Positions 1 through 12,180 are shown, counted from the first letter of the stretch. The stretch is DNA of 64,000 nucleotides from Acheta domesticus (GCA_031308135.1 JAHLJT010009436.1:121435608-121499607), one strand, 5' to 3'. Notes: a model not told the origin generated them from the sequence alone. Numbers and translations: made by a program.

Positions 1-93
1 CAAATAAAAAGGAGACACTCAGACCGTCTTCTTGTGTGAACGTATCTTTTCACTTGAATCGCAAATAGTGAGATGAAAAAAATAGAGCTGATG

Positions 94-745
94 TTAACCC
101 TCCGGCGGGCGGGTAGCGGCACTCAGTGCCGAATTCTTACATTTTTGTTGATTTCGTGTACATAATTGGTGTCACATATATGAGTTCATGGTTATTCTTC
201 ATTCATTATATTTTGAACCGGATGACACTCAAATCACGATTTTAGACACTGACAATCGACCGTTATTCGTTAGTAATTCAACCACTGCAAAGGTTGCGGC
301 ACTCCGTACCGCACGCGCTTTGTCATCTAAGTATAATATTTGCGTATTTTATCCTTTAGAATTCTTACTGCTGTTTTGTTATTGAGCTTTATGACACAGA
401 TTTTGGAGTATTAACTACCAATTCAAATTCAAACGCGTTGTTTCCCAAGAAACGTTATAAGGCACATTTTTACCATATTCATTCCCCGACATGTAACGTA
501 CAAAGCCACGGAGGAATCGAATATTGGATCAGATTCTTATTAATGTTATTTCGTTTGGTATTTAGTTAGTTATTATGAAATAAAATGTATAAAAACATAA
601 ATTAAATTAAATAAATAATATTTTCTTCACATTCAATAACAAAAGTAATAACTATTGACGCGAAAATCGAAGTTGATAAAGCGGTACGGAGTGCCGCACG
701 CGCCTGCTGGTGGGAAATGATGGGACGCGCCCGCCGGAGGGTTAA
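94..745. mobile_element. piggyBac-like MITE (non-autonomous, TTAA target)
   Basis: The sequence shows TTAA at 94-97 followed by CCCTCCGGCGGGCG (98-111), and the exact reverse complement CGCCCGCCGGAGGG (728-741) followed by TTAA (742-745). A perfect 14-bp terminal inverted repeat starting CCC and flanked by TTAA is the signature of the piggyBac superfamily. The 644-bp interior has no transposase frame, so this is a non-autonomous element. Subterminal motifs are present: a palindrome-like GCGGCACTCCGTACCGC near 296-312, its reverse complement near 678-694, and a shorter relative (GCGGCACTCAGTGCCG) at 116-131. piggyBac elements are known to carry internal repeats near the ends, so these may be transposase sites (inference). 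The intact termini suggest fairly recent movement. Confidence 0.82.
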
Positions 746-1870
746 GAGCTGATCTACATTACATATTTATAAAAAGAAATGTGTTGATGCGTTTTTTTTA
801 CTTGTAGAGTGTCCTCCCTTTTACATGACCATTGTCGGCAACCCTAGGGACCAATGAACTCCTTGTCTCCTCCACTTTCCTACTAGGATTGCTTCCACAG
901 GCCAGCGCTGGTGCCCTTGAGTGGATGGAATGAAATGGATATTTATCTTAGTGACCGTGTGCAGAAGTAAGTCCACCGTACCTCGTCGCCGGGGAAGTTT
1001 TCATTAAATATTGCATTACTACCATTAATTTTAACTGCTTTCCTTTCACTTGAATATGTTCAGTTAGCGTAATAGCACATAGCAAGGCATGTCTTGCAGT
1101 CGTCTTTCTTATTCGCATTGTAACCGTGATTAACATTAAGTAGAAATTGAAACTGAATCTCACGATAATGAACTATTAAGAGTTGGAAAGATGCCCAAGA
1201 CTGTTCATGCGTCTTCGTAATTTTAAGTTCATTATATAACGTTTCTAGACAGATTGCAGTCTTAAGGCCTCAAAGAAGTTGAGACGATATGAAATAGAAC
1301 TAACAGAAAGCAACACTGATGGCGAGGGTGAAGCAATATATATTTTAACAATTTTCTTCCAGTAGACAAGATCAGCGGGGTATTCAATTAATTCATCTCA
1401 ACTACTAGAGAAACTTTTGGTGCTACAGAATGGCACAGACTTCTCGTAGAAAAGTTGTCTAATTTCCTTGATGTGGACTGGCTTTACGGTCTTACCCCAT
1501 CCTCTTGCCAGCTGCCATCTATCGTCGCCCGAAGTAATTTTTTTACATTTTCTTAACAGAACCGAAATATTACTTTAAGATTATTAAAGAAGAGTAAAAC
1601 CTTGCAATACGTTGGCAATTTTCATTGAAAAATTTGGAGATGTTTTTAAAAAAATGGCGTTTAAGCGTTAGTGTATATGTGAAATTTGAAGCTCTTTTTC
1701 ATCAACTTCATTTAAAGTAATTTAAGGCACATACACTTATAAATGCAATAGGGTTTACAAGTTTCTGGAAATATGCAAACATAACGGTATGAGAGATATT
1801 AAAAAAACACATTTTTGTAATTTTTGAAAAAAAACAAAAGAATACAGCAAAATTAACTTACTCTATTACT
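746..1870. other. AT-rich spacer, nothing recognised
   Basis: This is plain AT-rich DNA with stop codons in all frames. I see no coding, repeat or RNA signal apart from ordinary A/T runs. Confidence 0.5.
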
Positions 1871-2250
1871 CTATTTTTTTCCCAAGAAATTTAAAGAAAA
1901 AAATCTGAAGCCGATTTTGAGAAAATTTTGAAAATGTCCGGATGGTTCAGGTAAAGTACCCCCCAAATTTTAAAGAATGTTCTTCAAAATCTCAAAGCTT
2001 CGACTCGAGCAGATCTACAGGGGTCTGCAAGAAAATCCTGTTATAGTTTTGGCACTAGTGGTGATCATAGACAGACGGACGGACGTTTTGCTGTCAATTG
2101 GTTTATCGGTATCAAGGAGCCCCAAAAGAGGGATTCTGGCTACACCTCGTGTTAGAGAATTTTTTTTCTTAATGTAGCAGCTGAAGTTGTCCACTTTTTC
2201 TGTATCAGGGCACGGAAATGAATTTTTTTCACGTAGCATTACATTCCTTT
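1871..2250 (+). repeat. Dispersed repeat family R, copy 1
   Basis: The 3' part, with GGTATCAAGGAGCCCC near 2109, a CCACTTTTTCTGTATCAGG core near 2191 and the ACGTAGCATTAC end near 2232, recurs in diverged form at 30048-30470 and, inverted, at 50590-50710. It contains a run of GACGGACGG (2074-2082). There is no coding frame of note. A DNA-transposon MITE is the likeliest identity because the other copies begin and end with similar inverted CAAAAACGGC-type sequences, but I could not fix the left boundary here. Confidence 0.45.
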
Positions 2251-2459
2251 CTCTATACTACGTATATTACTCCGTATATACGTATGTATACGAGAAAGTA
2301 AATAATGTGAAAGCCAATTTAAACGTCATACAACTTCAGTAATTACTACCTACTTAATAGTTCTGTATTGACTCGCCCTTTTTCGGTATTCTCCAGTAAT
2401 CCAAATTTTATCACTCATGAGCATCAAGTTCAAAATTCAAGCACTAATAATAGGCATTC

Positions 2460-2800
2460 CGCTGCCTTTTACTTCTCCCCTGCAGTCAACCGTTTTCATC
2501 ACCTCTACTCCTACTGCTCCTGAGGCATCCGGCGCCTGTCGTTTGAATGGCCTGCAATAAGCTCAGGGAATCCGTTCGCGGTTTATTGCGGATTCCTCCT
2601 GATTCAGCTGTGGGGTGAAAGCGACGGTTGCGACAGGGACAGGCAGAGAACGACGAGTCTCGGAAGCCTAAGGCGAAGGGGGGAGGGAGGCAAAATGTTG
2701 AGGAAGAGGTGGACAGTCCCGGATGTCCAAGATCGCCTTCGTGGAAGAGGTCTGGGGGAGAAACTCGAGCGTGCCGCGAACTTCAGTAGTTGAATATAGT
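2460..2800. other. Moderately GC-rich stretch
   Basis: Base composition rises relative to the flanks (for example around 2570-2780) and CpG is present, but there is no open frame, repeat or clear regulatory motif. It could be a weak regulatory block; evidence is thin. Confidence 0.25.
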
Positions 2801-3194
2801 TGAAATGCCTGGGTGGCTAGGGTTTAAAGTAAGCGTAATAAATTTCCTTTGAAGAAGTCAAAAGTTCAAGGCAAATGTGTAGTCTTGTGGGAGGAGAAAG
2901 TATAAACGTTTTTGTTTGTAATGCAAATCCAAAGACTGAATTTCGAATTAGTTTCAAAAGATGATTAGGGTCACTTAATATTTAATACAAAGATGTGAGA
3001 GATGAAACTACAAAACTCATTAAATAAGTCGCTAAGAATGTGAGAAGAAGGCAGTGAATCAAAGAGAGAAGTGGACAACCAATAAATGGAATTGTAGACC
3101 AGGAATGTGAATCATAGACTAGGAAATATGCTAAGGGTATCTATAAAATCAAAAGAATATTGACAGCGGGACAGAAATAGAAGGGAACATGTAT

Positions 3195-3600
3195 ATTGCG
3201 TCATAGAATAAATAGACTTTCTACGAGACACGGCTTGCAAACTACGCGTTGCCGCCGGCGACTGTCGGCCGAGCGTTCGGAGGCAGGTGGGCGGCCGTTT
3301 GCGTGGGCCGCTCCCGTTGCGCCGCTGGCGGTGGCGGTGGAAGTTCGCGGGCGGCCGCGCCGCCGCTGCTCCTTTGAGCGCCGCGAGGCTGTCCTCCGGC
3401 TTTGATTCGCAGCCGCGCGTCGCCAACGCCCTGAAGAAGCCCCGGTCGCCCCCGAAGCGTCAGCCACATCAAAGCGCGAGGAGCCGGTGGCGTGGGGGCG
3501 GCGTGGGCGGCAAGGACGGTGGCCAGACACGTTCGCTTGAGGAGCAGCTGTCGCCAGGGGACTCGCAGAAGAGGCAGAGTTTCGCCCGGGCTGTTTGATA
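3195..3600. promoter_or_regulatory. GC-rich CpG block 1 (candidate regulatory element)
   Basis: About 400 bp of dense CpG sits between AT-rich flanks. Overlapping frames are open on both strands, but their translations are Arg/Ala/Pro-rich in every frame. That is expected from composition and argues against a coding exon. A regulatory role is inferred only from CpG retention and sharp edges. Confidence 0.35.
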
Positions 3601-3756
3601 TTTGATTTGATGTTCGTTCGTTGGTACTTCTATATTCACTTGAAACAGAGCTTTGCACGTTGCCCTTCAAATTGAAAATGAGATAATTTATCCCAAGGTT
3701 TTGGGTAGATGTGAATGTAATAGAACTGCATATTCATAAACAATCTCCAAAAATTA

Positions 3757-4232
3757 CGCGATGGTGGTTCAGGGTATAAACTGATGTCACTGCAGTGCTT
3801 CTGATCGGGAGGTCCTAGTGTTTGAGTTCCGATGGAGGCAGGATTTTCGACACTAGCTTATCAGCTAGGTCGAATTCAACCGCTGTCTGGAAGAGAATTC
3901 CAGCGCCCGGCTGCTCTGATCGGTCGTTTTTTGCAGTTTTTCCGATCAACACTACACGAAGGCCGCGACAATACCTTAACAAATAGGCACCCGACAGCTC
4001 GAGATATTTCCTTCCTCTTCCTTGTCCTTCCCTAGCTCCCTTACACACATTTACACTCACATCCACTACAGTACCCCACACTCTGGGAGACCAGTTGGGG
4101 GTTTAGAGCTTATCCCGGCTGGGGTGGTGCCACGCTGGTGGGAGATACCTGGCTGGGGAAAATACTCGCAAGCCGACGTAGGTCAAGTGCGTAGTAGCGC
4201 GACGTAGGTCTTACTCGCGAGCCAGTGGGGCA
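3757..4232 (+). mobile_element. tRNA-derived SINE-like element, family B, copy 1
   Basis: A tRNA-like head has a plausible A box TGGTTCAGGGT (3764-3774) and a B box GTTTGAGTTCC (3820-3830; family consensus GGTTCGANTCC). The body is shared with 21178-21860: the GAATTCCAGCGCCCGGC region near 3892, the TTTTTCCGATCAACA region near 3937, a pyrimidine-rich stretch near 4010-4070, and GCTGGGGTGGTGCC followed by AAAATACTCGCAAGCC near 4118-4175. RNA polymerase III boxes plus a second diverged copy support a SINE. Both ends are approximate; no target duplication was found. Confidence 0.55.
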
Positions 4233-4530
4233 AGATCAGCGCCTCCTCTCGCGATAAAAACATGCAGTACACATATGGGACTAATGACTTTCACAATTGA
4301 CGCGCCCTGAATCACTAATCAAACAAAAATTCCATTAATTCCGCAGTGCTTTTCAATGCAACAAATTTAAATATCTTTTCTTCGCCTAGATATATCTTCA
4401 AGTATCATCAAGTCTTCACATATATTATTTGCTTACCTCTAACCTAAACTAAGCTAAACTAAATAATATAGTGCACCAGGAAAGTCTCTCTGCAATGGGC
4501 CGAGGCAGGGCCTTCAATTAAAAATTTCAT
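4233..4530. other. AT-rich spacer
   Basis: No feature recognised. Confidence 0.4.
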
Positions 4531-4657
4531 TTATGTTGGTAGCAAACAGATTGCTGGGAAACATGTGAAGGGGACAACACTTCCAGCATCTGTTATGATT
4601 GTGGTGAGCGCGGTATTTAAGTTTTACACGCTGTGTTACACGCTGCTACCAACATAA
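4531..4657. repeat. Fold-back repeat with 14-bp perfect arms
   Basis: TTATGTTGGTAGCA (4531-4544) is exactly inverted at 4644-4657 (TGCTACCAACATAA), enclosing about 100 bp. The arms and size suit a short MITE, but no convincing target duplication is visible, so a structured locus of other origin is possible. Confidence 0.5.
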
Positions 4658-4699
4658 TTTTTGTTGTAAGCACAAAGGTCCGGAGAGCTTTTCCTGGCA

Positions 4700-5130
4700 A
4701 CACAGAAATGAAGGGAGAGAAAAAATAATAAAGACTTATTTGACGGCATAGAAATTTTGATATTAATACTGTAGTTATTATTAAAAATAACATAAGTACT
4801 TACAAATTATAAGTACTTATAATTACTGTAGTTATTACTAATATTATGGTTATTATTATTATTATTAATATTAAGGTTATAATTATTCCTAATATTATTG
4901 TTAATATTATTTTTATTCTTAAGAAATGTTCTACTAAGTTTGGAAGCTTAGTCTGAATATCCAAGAAAGAGCAACCTATTATTCCAAGGCTAATATATTC
5001 AACCAGTCGGTCATTGTAATAAAATGTAGTAAATGTAATCATACCATCATTATTACAAGTCCTCTTACAGATCCAAACGCCCTTGAAACGCCCATTCAAC
5101 GAAATGGAAGTCATGAACTTCAGAAGCTAC
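4700..5130. other. ATT/AAT-rich low-complexity stretch
   Basis: Degenerate ATT/TTA trinucleotide repetition runs mainly from 4830 to 4920, in AT-rich DNA. The open frame on the minus strand here is Ile/Leu-rich because of that repeat and is not a gene. Confidence 0.5.
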
Positions 5131-5530
5131 ACAGCTTGGGCTCGGAGTAAATGACACGCTTCTTCCCGACATCGTCCACCGCGGTATCAATGCAAGCCGA
5201 ACAACTCGAACGTGACGAAGCCCGGTCGCGCCCGCATCATTCGTGACGGGCTCCTAGAGGAGAAATATTCCTCAAAGAATAGGCCCCGTAATTCACTACT
5301 GCGCCGCATGAAAAAAAAATTAAATCGATAAAAAAAGACCAGGCATCCGCACGCCTCCGTCACGCGTTTATAGCAATGCGAGATCTCGCGCTGAGCGGTC
5401 GTCCGACCGGTGCCCCGCTCTCTGACTCATCGCTACACGGCACGATTCGCCGCTTTCGCCACACACGGTCGGGCCAGGATATAAATCGTAAACGTGTAGC
5501 AAAAGCCAGTTGATGCGGGGCGACCCGCGC

Positions 5531-5562
5531 GGCTCCGCGCCGCGCCGCGCCGCGCCGCGCCC
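5531..5562. repeat. Pentanucleotide GCGCC array
   Basis: Six or so units of a 5-bp GCGCC-type motif. Confidence 0.75.
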
Positions 5563-5615
5563 GCAGCGCCCGCTGGGGCCGCGGGCGGAGAAGTAACTGG
5601 ACTGCGGGTGGCGGA

Positions 5616-5660
5616 GGCCCGGCCCGGCCCGACCCGGCCCGAACTGGCCCTGGCCCGGCC
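5616..5660. repeat. Pentanucleotide GGCCC array
   Basis: Imperfect 5-bp units (GGCCC, GACCC variants). Confidence 0.7.
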
Positions 5661-5779
5661 GCAGGGCGGGGTCCAGAGGGCGACCCGCCCGCGCCAGAGT
5701 AACGGCCTGCTATGGCACCGCCTCGGCGCCCGGCTGTTGGTGCTCATCGGGGCAAATTACCTGCGAACGCGTGTTCTCT

Positions 5780-6630
5780 CAAAGAGGACGTACAAATGGA
5801 TTGACTGGAGGTGTAGATTGTAATGTAATTGTATCTAGGCATTTCTGAAATTATCGATAGGAAATCAATTGACCTGAGAGTAAAAATACACGGCAGACAA
5901 ATTATAATCTTCGATGGATTATCAATTATCTCTTGTTATAACTATCTATGTTTTCACTGAAAAATGAACTAGTACTCATTCGTGCATGCAAAGCACAACA
6001 ATCGATATTATTTATCAGAAACATTAAAATAAAATCCTCAATATTTCTTTTCTAACGGACTTGCAAGGAATGAGAATTATTACGATATTATTACTGTCTA
6101 ATTATTACTGACAATATTATATTATTGGTGGAAATTATTTGCGAGCTGTTAACACCTATTTTTTCCAATGTTATAGATTTATTGAAATAGAACACGCTTA
6201 TCTCATTTTCTTACATAGAAATCTGTTGATGAAAATTGGTATCCATATATTTGCCTTAAAAAAACAGGAGAAATTATTTTAAAAAGCTAACAATTAAGAT
6301 TCTTTATCATTTGGAAAAATAAAATTCAATTTATGTAAAGAAAAAAGTATTTCCCTGAAGCACGCGAATTTACTTGAGATGTGCACAAGAATCTAATTTT
6401 TTGTACTTTATTTTTATTCTTAGAAAAATAATATGTAAAAACATATGAAAAGTGAAGGGAACACTGAAGGTGTATAATTAGCATTATTATGTTCTTTTTC
6501 CTTCTTTCCCCTTCAGATTTTTTTTTACGCTCATTCAAGTCACCACGGATTAGGAAAGGAAATATTGCTGTAGTTACATTCAAGTGACCAGTACCGGCAA
6601 TAAGCCGAAACAGACCAGTCACGGCAACAA
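5780..6630. other. AT-rich spacer
   Basis: No coding, RNA or repeat feature recognised. Confidence 0.5.
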
Positions 6631-6639
6631 GATCCCGAT

Positions 6640-7110
6640 GAAGGTGAGGCGCAGCATTCGAATAACCTGAATAGCAGCGCTCCAGAGGAGCGAGCGGTGC
6701 GCGAGGAGGCAGTGGGGCCGACGCGGCGGCGGCGCTGGGCGCTCGAGCCCTGGCCTGGTCCGAGCGGGCGCCGCGCCGCGCCGGGCTGCATAAAGGGCGC
6801 GGCCGACTAATTGCGAATGCGGAGATCGCGTTTCCTCTGTTCCGGGGCCGCTGTCATTAGCTGCGCACTGCGTTAATTAGGCGGCGGTGGCGGCGGCGGG
6901 CGGCGCACGGAGGGCTCGGCCCCCTGCGCACGGGGCGGCGGAGAAAAATTTAATAAATTCTTTGAAATACCTGGGCATGTTTAATTACGAACGAAACAAT
7001 GCGCGCGCCACGCGGCGTGGGGCGGGGCGGGAGGGAGGGGTGCTGCGGGGGCGTTGAGGTCTCGGCGCACACGAAACGGACAGGCCCCGCACGAGGCGAT
7101 CGACCTTGTT
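6640..7110. promoter_or_regulatory. GC-rich CpG block 3 with homeodomain cores
   Basis: Within CpG-dense DNA lie isolated AT cores typical of homeodomain sites: TAAT (6808-6811), ATTA (6856-6859), TAATTA (6874-6879) and TAATTA (6982-6987). A GCATAAAGGG sequence near 6787 is TATA-like. Conserved AT cores set in a GC-rich context are what developmental enhancers of insects often look like; function is inferred. Confidence 0.42.
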
Positions 7111-8055
7111 GGCAGCCCGCACTAGTTGTACTGAGTGTATTTCGGGCGCAAATATGCAATATTGGTCAAATTCGTTTGCCTTCAAAAGATGGCAATTTAC
7201 AACACGTACACGTTACATAATCAAGTAACTGGGAAACGATAATTTTATAGTAATTTTAGTTAATTCATTTTGTATATAATAAGTGCTTCAAATAATATAA
7301 GGCTCAATTTTGAAAATGACACTTTTGCGACGTAGAACGTCGAAATTTACGAATAAAATAAAGAACTCCGTTCATTATCAGCTAATAATATTTCCAAACT
7401 TTTTTGAAAATATTCTTAATATTTAATAGTTGACTATAAATGTTAGATATATTTAGATCTCAAAAAATATCTTTGTTAATTATAGATATCAGCATTAATA
7501 GTTTAAGAACATTATTTAAAATGTTACTCTGGATAGTAATGTTTGTTCATTTATACCAATTTAAATATTCTTTCTCTTTCCATTTACATCTATGAGCATC
7601 ATATCATTGGCTCTTAGTTTGCGTCCTTTACTTCTCTGAACTTCTTGTCAGACAGTTCTTAACGTTCGGCAAGAAGATATTGGTAATCAACAACTGCAGC
7701 TGTCTAATATCATTTGTGTTTGGAAAAGCAGTTAACGGCAAAGGCACACGTAACTATACAATTTAGCATTCATACTTTAAAATAGTGAACTCCTTTTATA
7801 TTATACGACAGTCAGGAGTATCACAGTTGCAGAAATAAGTAGCTATAAATCTTTCTGGAGAAGACACTTGCACGAAAAGCAACTTGAATGCTTTGCTATT
7901 TGTTTCCATTTTTTTCTACGGATATGATTTATTTTCTTTTGAAACCCCATATTAAGAACAAAATACTAGTAGTACTAGTAGTATACTATATAATGCAATA
8001 AATACAACATAAACGGTGTCAACATACATTTCTAGAGATACACACTTTTATTTAA
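7111..8055. other. AT-rich spacer
   Basis: Nothing recognised except a small ACTAGT-based palindromic run near 7964-7983. Confidence 0.5.
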
Positions 8056-8059
8056 AAAA

Positions 8060-8620
8060 CAAAAACTATCGTACCGCGCACGAACATGTGAATGGCGGAG
8101 GGACTGTTTCCCCAGTGCGCCGTCGTCGTCTGCGCCTTCTCGGAATCGCCTCGCCGGGCCACGAAGCCGCGTCCCCCGCGCGCCCGGGCCGGGCGTCCGT
8201 CGCGCGGGCGCGGCGCGGGCCTCTGCATATCGTAGCGCGCCGATAAATCTGCCGTACGTGGGCCCCCCTTAATTGCCGCCCCGCCGTGATTTATACTATT
8301 TGCGTGCGGACGGAAAATAAAGAACGACCTATCGGAATATACAGCGTCGGGAAATTTCAATACGGGGTCGATTTATCAAAATGATTACTTTTTATTAAGT
8401 CGCCAATTTGTCTGGAGGACGTCCTGGCGGGGCGCGGGCCCGCGGCCGGGGCGGGCCGGCGGTGGGCGGGCCGCCGCGTCACGATTGAGATATTAGCTCC
8501 GGGCAGCCCGCGAGTTGCCGCTGCCGCCGCCGCCACCTCCGCCCGCGGGCCACCTTCCGCCCCGCCCCCGCCGCCGCCACCTCCCTCGCGGCTATGTCGG
8601 CTCTCCTCCTCCTGCAGAAG
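8060..8620. promoter_or_regulatory. GC-rich CpG block 4 with AT cores
   Basis: CpG-dense DNA contains ATAAAT (8243-8248), TTAATT (8269-8274), TTTAT (8290-8294) and TTTATTA (8391-8397) cores. The order GC-rich, then AT cores, then GC-rich over about 550 bp suggests a selected regulatory element and not simple repeat DNA. The open frames here are compositionally biased in all phases. Confidence 0.42.
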
Positions 8621-9006
8621 CTTCCTTCCGACAGCTCCTCGTTGCCATTGGCTTTCAATTTCTTCCGACGCGCAAGCTCTCAATGCCCTGCGTCGCTTTC
8701 CACCAATTTTCAATTATAATCCCTCTTAATAAGGCAAGGAAAGACGACGGTTTTGTACCGTTTGTAAGAAATCATTGACTCTCCTTAATCAAACAAATTT
8801 AAGGCGAAAATAATAAAAGTTCACAGCTCGCATACAATTTAATATCTGCAACACACTTTACGCCGCACCTTATGTATAACTCTGAACGAATGGGTCCTCG
8901 TTTCCTATTACAGAATGTTCGCATGGGTCCAACTTCGAAATATTATTGTTTAGTAGCTCACATTATCATGTTTCTATATTGTACTACGATGTAAATATTA
9001 TTCACT

Positions 9007-9031
9007 ATTATTATTATTATTATTATTATTA
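9007..9031. repeat. (ATT)n microsatellite
   Basis: About eight uninterrupted ATT units. Confidence 0.9.
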
Positions 9032-9459
9032 TAACTAAAATTGTATACTTAACAGGGACGTTTCGCACACCAGTCATTCGGGGATCGAGGACTTCCTGTT
9101 GAAGGCTAAAGATGTATTGATGATGAGTGAATCTAACACAATGTTCACTTGAAATACTAATTTCAAACCGAAGATATTGCGAATAGAAAAGATGAGTTGA
9201 TTCACGATACAATTTCTTTTATTATCTTACAAAATACGTATATTTACTCCAACATCCATACTTCTTTTGACACTCTTGGATTCTGATCTGTAGTGTCTCC
9301 TTGGATACTTTTATTATATCAATAAATCACTATGATTTGCACGTTGAATTATATTTTTCCCCCGCTTTGAAGATTTCGGATTTCTCTCACTTTATTCTCC
9401 ATAATGGCACCTTCTTTTAGACCCACGAATGTTTGTGTTGTCATCACAAGCGGTTCTGA

Positions 9460-9492
9460 AGCGACCATATAGCGACCATAAGCGACCATATG
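9460..9492. repeat. 10-bp tandem repeat AGCGACCATA x3
   Basis: Three near-identical decamers in otherwise AT-rich DNA. Confidence 0.75.
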
Positions 9493-10149
9493 GTCAAACA
9501 TAATTCAATGCTTACCTTTCAGATTGTTCAACGGAACGCGTCATGCACATTTATGTTTTGATCAGACTTGATTGTCGATATCAATACTGAATGTCACAAC
9601 ATTGAATGAACATAATTTGCTCTTAAATCTGAATAAATTTCAACTTGATGCACTGCCATTCTTGTCATGTGACTAACTTCGTATTATTTAAAACTTTCAG
9701 CAGATTTAGGTTCCCATTTTGCTAGTGTACATTTATTCGTTCATTCTTAGGATTTTGTTAGACATTTTCTGAGAATGATGGCATAATCTCGCAAGAGGTG
9801 TAGATGTCTGCACTGATGCATTAATGTCTCCAGAGCATTAGCAGAAGGACTACGTTAGCAAAAGGACTACGAACGCATTTAAGGGGTCATTAAAAACCAA
9901 CGGAGCAGTATATTGTGGAATACAAATTAACAATCAAAGAAGACCACAATGCGTATTATGATGTACATTAGATTGATGAGTGAAAATAAAAAAAACAACA
10001 AATTAAAACAAAATAATTAAATTGGGATGTGAATGGAATGACTCATCAAAAGAACCAAGAAACCGAAATAAAAGAAAAGTATGCCAAATTTTCATAGAAA
10101 ATACCTAATGCTTTATTTGCTCCTCTCCTTTTTTCGGAACGCCTACGAT

Positions 10150-10640
10150 GAATAGCCGGCGTTCAAAGAACATGGCCAGTTGCGCGGGTAGTGGGGGAGC
10201 CCGAGGCAAACAGGTGGTCAGGCCCAACCTTGAGACTTTACACCGAACACTGAACTACATACAACGACTGCCGCGGCGCGGCGCGGCGCGGCGCCCGTCC
10301 GGCCCCCGCGCGAGCGTAAGTGCTCCGCTCTGTCGGAACGGACCACACACAGCCGCGAGTCACAAATTTAAGAGGAAGGGTAATTTACTCGAAGGAACCG
10401 AAGCCCAAACGGAATTTGATAGTAAACAAACACGCGCTGCAGGAGATGCGCGACCCCGGGCGGCGCGGGTCAAGGCGGCGGCCGCGCTGGGGCGGTGGCG
10501 GCGATGGACGCGCAGTTGGTGGCGGCGACGGACAGCGGACGCATCGCGGGGGGCGGAGCGGGGCATCAAAGGAGGGCAGCTTTTGCCCTGATTGGTTGCT
10601 TCACGCCGCTTCCTGGATTTCTTTCCATTTCCATGCCCCG
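10150..10640. promoter_or_regulatory. GC-rich CpG block 5
   Basis: CpG-dense, with a GCGCG pentanucleotide run at 10272-10295 and a GGCGGC-rich segment at 10470-10560. Several overlapping frames are open on both strands, as expected for this composition; none reads as a known protein. Confidence 0.35.
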
Positions 10641-11985
10641 TATCGGTGTAAGCAACGAACGTCTCAACGTGCAACTTGGGTCGACGTGCGAGGTCCTGAT
10701 CCGGACATTCGACCTATTGCCTCCGATGTTTTACATTGAGCGTTCTAAAACCTTCCCATTAGTTTTTGATAACCTTTGGATGAATGTTTCTTCTCTGCAG
10801 GAGATTTAAAGGTGGAGCTCAGTGAACATTTGGTTTATTTCCCCATGCCACACATTTCTAAAACAAATTCAGGTCTTCTACATTATTCCACGAATTTTAA
10901 TAATTAATGCCTTACCATTTGATTCATTACAAAATGTGCAATTTCTTTCAACTCAGATTTCACAGTTCCACAGAAGGAATCTGAAGTTCTCTGACGTTGT
11001 AACACAGTATAAAATCTAATTGGAATGCTAATTTGAGGTTTTTAATTATTAATAGCATTATGAGGAAACATTTTAAGAGTGGAGTGAAATTGAAAAATTG
11101 CTAGTGTTTGTGAAAACAACTACTGAAATTCGCAATCGTGTACCTACCGACATATATAACACTGCATTATTTAGATCAATAGTGGTTCAATTCCTTAGGA
11201 GTTACACTACAAGTATTGTTTGTCAATTTTTTTTCTGTCAACACATCACAAATATTCCAGCTGCCTTATTTCAGACTGTTGACGCAAACGTATACCAAAG
11301 AGTAATCATATGCGATCTGTTCTAGCAAGATACCGCTGTGAAGACTATGTATTGTCGCCAAAGAACCATAGTTATTGATGCCCTGTTGCACGAAACCAGT
11401 CGGCGTGTTGGTGGAATGCTGAAATGAAATATTTGCATTGCCCGAGTATGTCATACAAAATATATGCGCCAAGAGTACATTTTCTGACGTTCGCTTTGAT
11501 TTATAGCGGACAGTAGTATATGCTATGTCGGCGCTTGCGAAAATGACAAGAAATAACGATTATTGGAAGAAGTACTGACCTTGGCTTCAGCAGATCCGGG
11601 CATTGCCCTAATCAATCCAGCTAGGCCAGCAGAAGCGCCAAACGTTCAGCGTGGGTAGTTGAAACTATATAAATCTCGGATAAAAGGCGGAGAAATCAGT
11701 TTGCTCAGTCAAAGGTGCGAGGGTTTAACCCCCGCATTATTTCCATTCTCGAAAGCCCAGCCTCCAACCTGGGGTTCAGGGAGAGAAAGAAACCCGCCTG
11801 GCACTCACTTCTTACCGGACGCGAACCTTTACTGTTGTGGGGTGTGGGGCGTGGACCAGAACACAGCGCTGTTCATCACGCTGACACAAGTGCGCACGGA
11901 ACAAATCGTACCAAACAATGAAGGACCGGGAGTGGAACTCTTCTCACCCGTATACAAATATATGAATAAATTAGCTGCCCGGGAG
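10641..11985. other. AT-rich spacer, with an unclassified middle-GC stretch at 11640-11950
   Basis: GGGTTTAACCCCC near 11723 could be a decayed tRNA T-arm, which would make 11640-11850 a SINE relic, but no A box or second copy is evident. Nothing else is recognised. Confidence 0.35.
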
Positions 11986-11989
11986 GACT

Positions 11990-12180
11990 GCTCCTCGCGG
12001 AGGACAAAGAAAAAAATAATAACCGCGGCGACTGGGGCGTGTCGGCGCGCGGCCCCAGGGGCGGGCGGGGCGCGCCATTGAGAGGAGGGCGCTGGGAGGG
12101 CGGATGCTGAGGGCGGGGTGAGGCAAGGATAGAACGCGTTCCCCAAGCGACGCGTTTGTCTCGTGGGCGGTAGACAATAG
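11990..12180. promoter_or_regulatory. Short GC-rich block 6
   Basis: About 190 bp of CpG/GGGCGG-type sequence between AT-rich flanks. No other evidence. Confidence 0.3.

Larger units (their letters stand above)
5340..5760. promoter_or_regulatory. GC-rich CpG block 2
   Basis: This dense CpG block begins in a CpG-rich, less repetitive part (5350-5510) that includes AT cores such as TTTATAGC near 5367 and ATATAAATCGTAAAC near 5479, resembling caudal/posterior-Hox-type TTTAT or TTTAC sites. It then passes into pentanucleotide-repeat DNA. Candidate enhancer or promoter by composition only. Confidence 0.38.
8640..10140. other. AT-rich spacer
   Basis: It contains the two short repeats listed separately and a direct repeat GCAAAAGGACTACG/GCAGAAGGACTACG near 9840-9871. 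No gene is seen. Confidence 0.5.
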
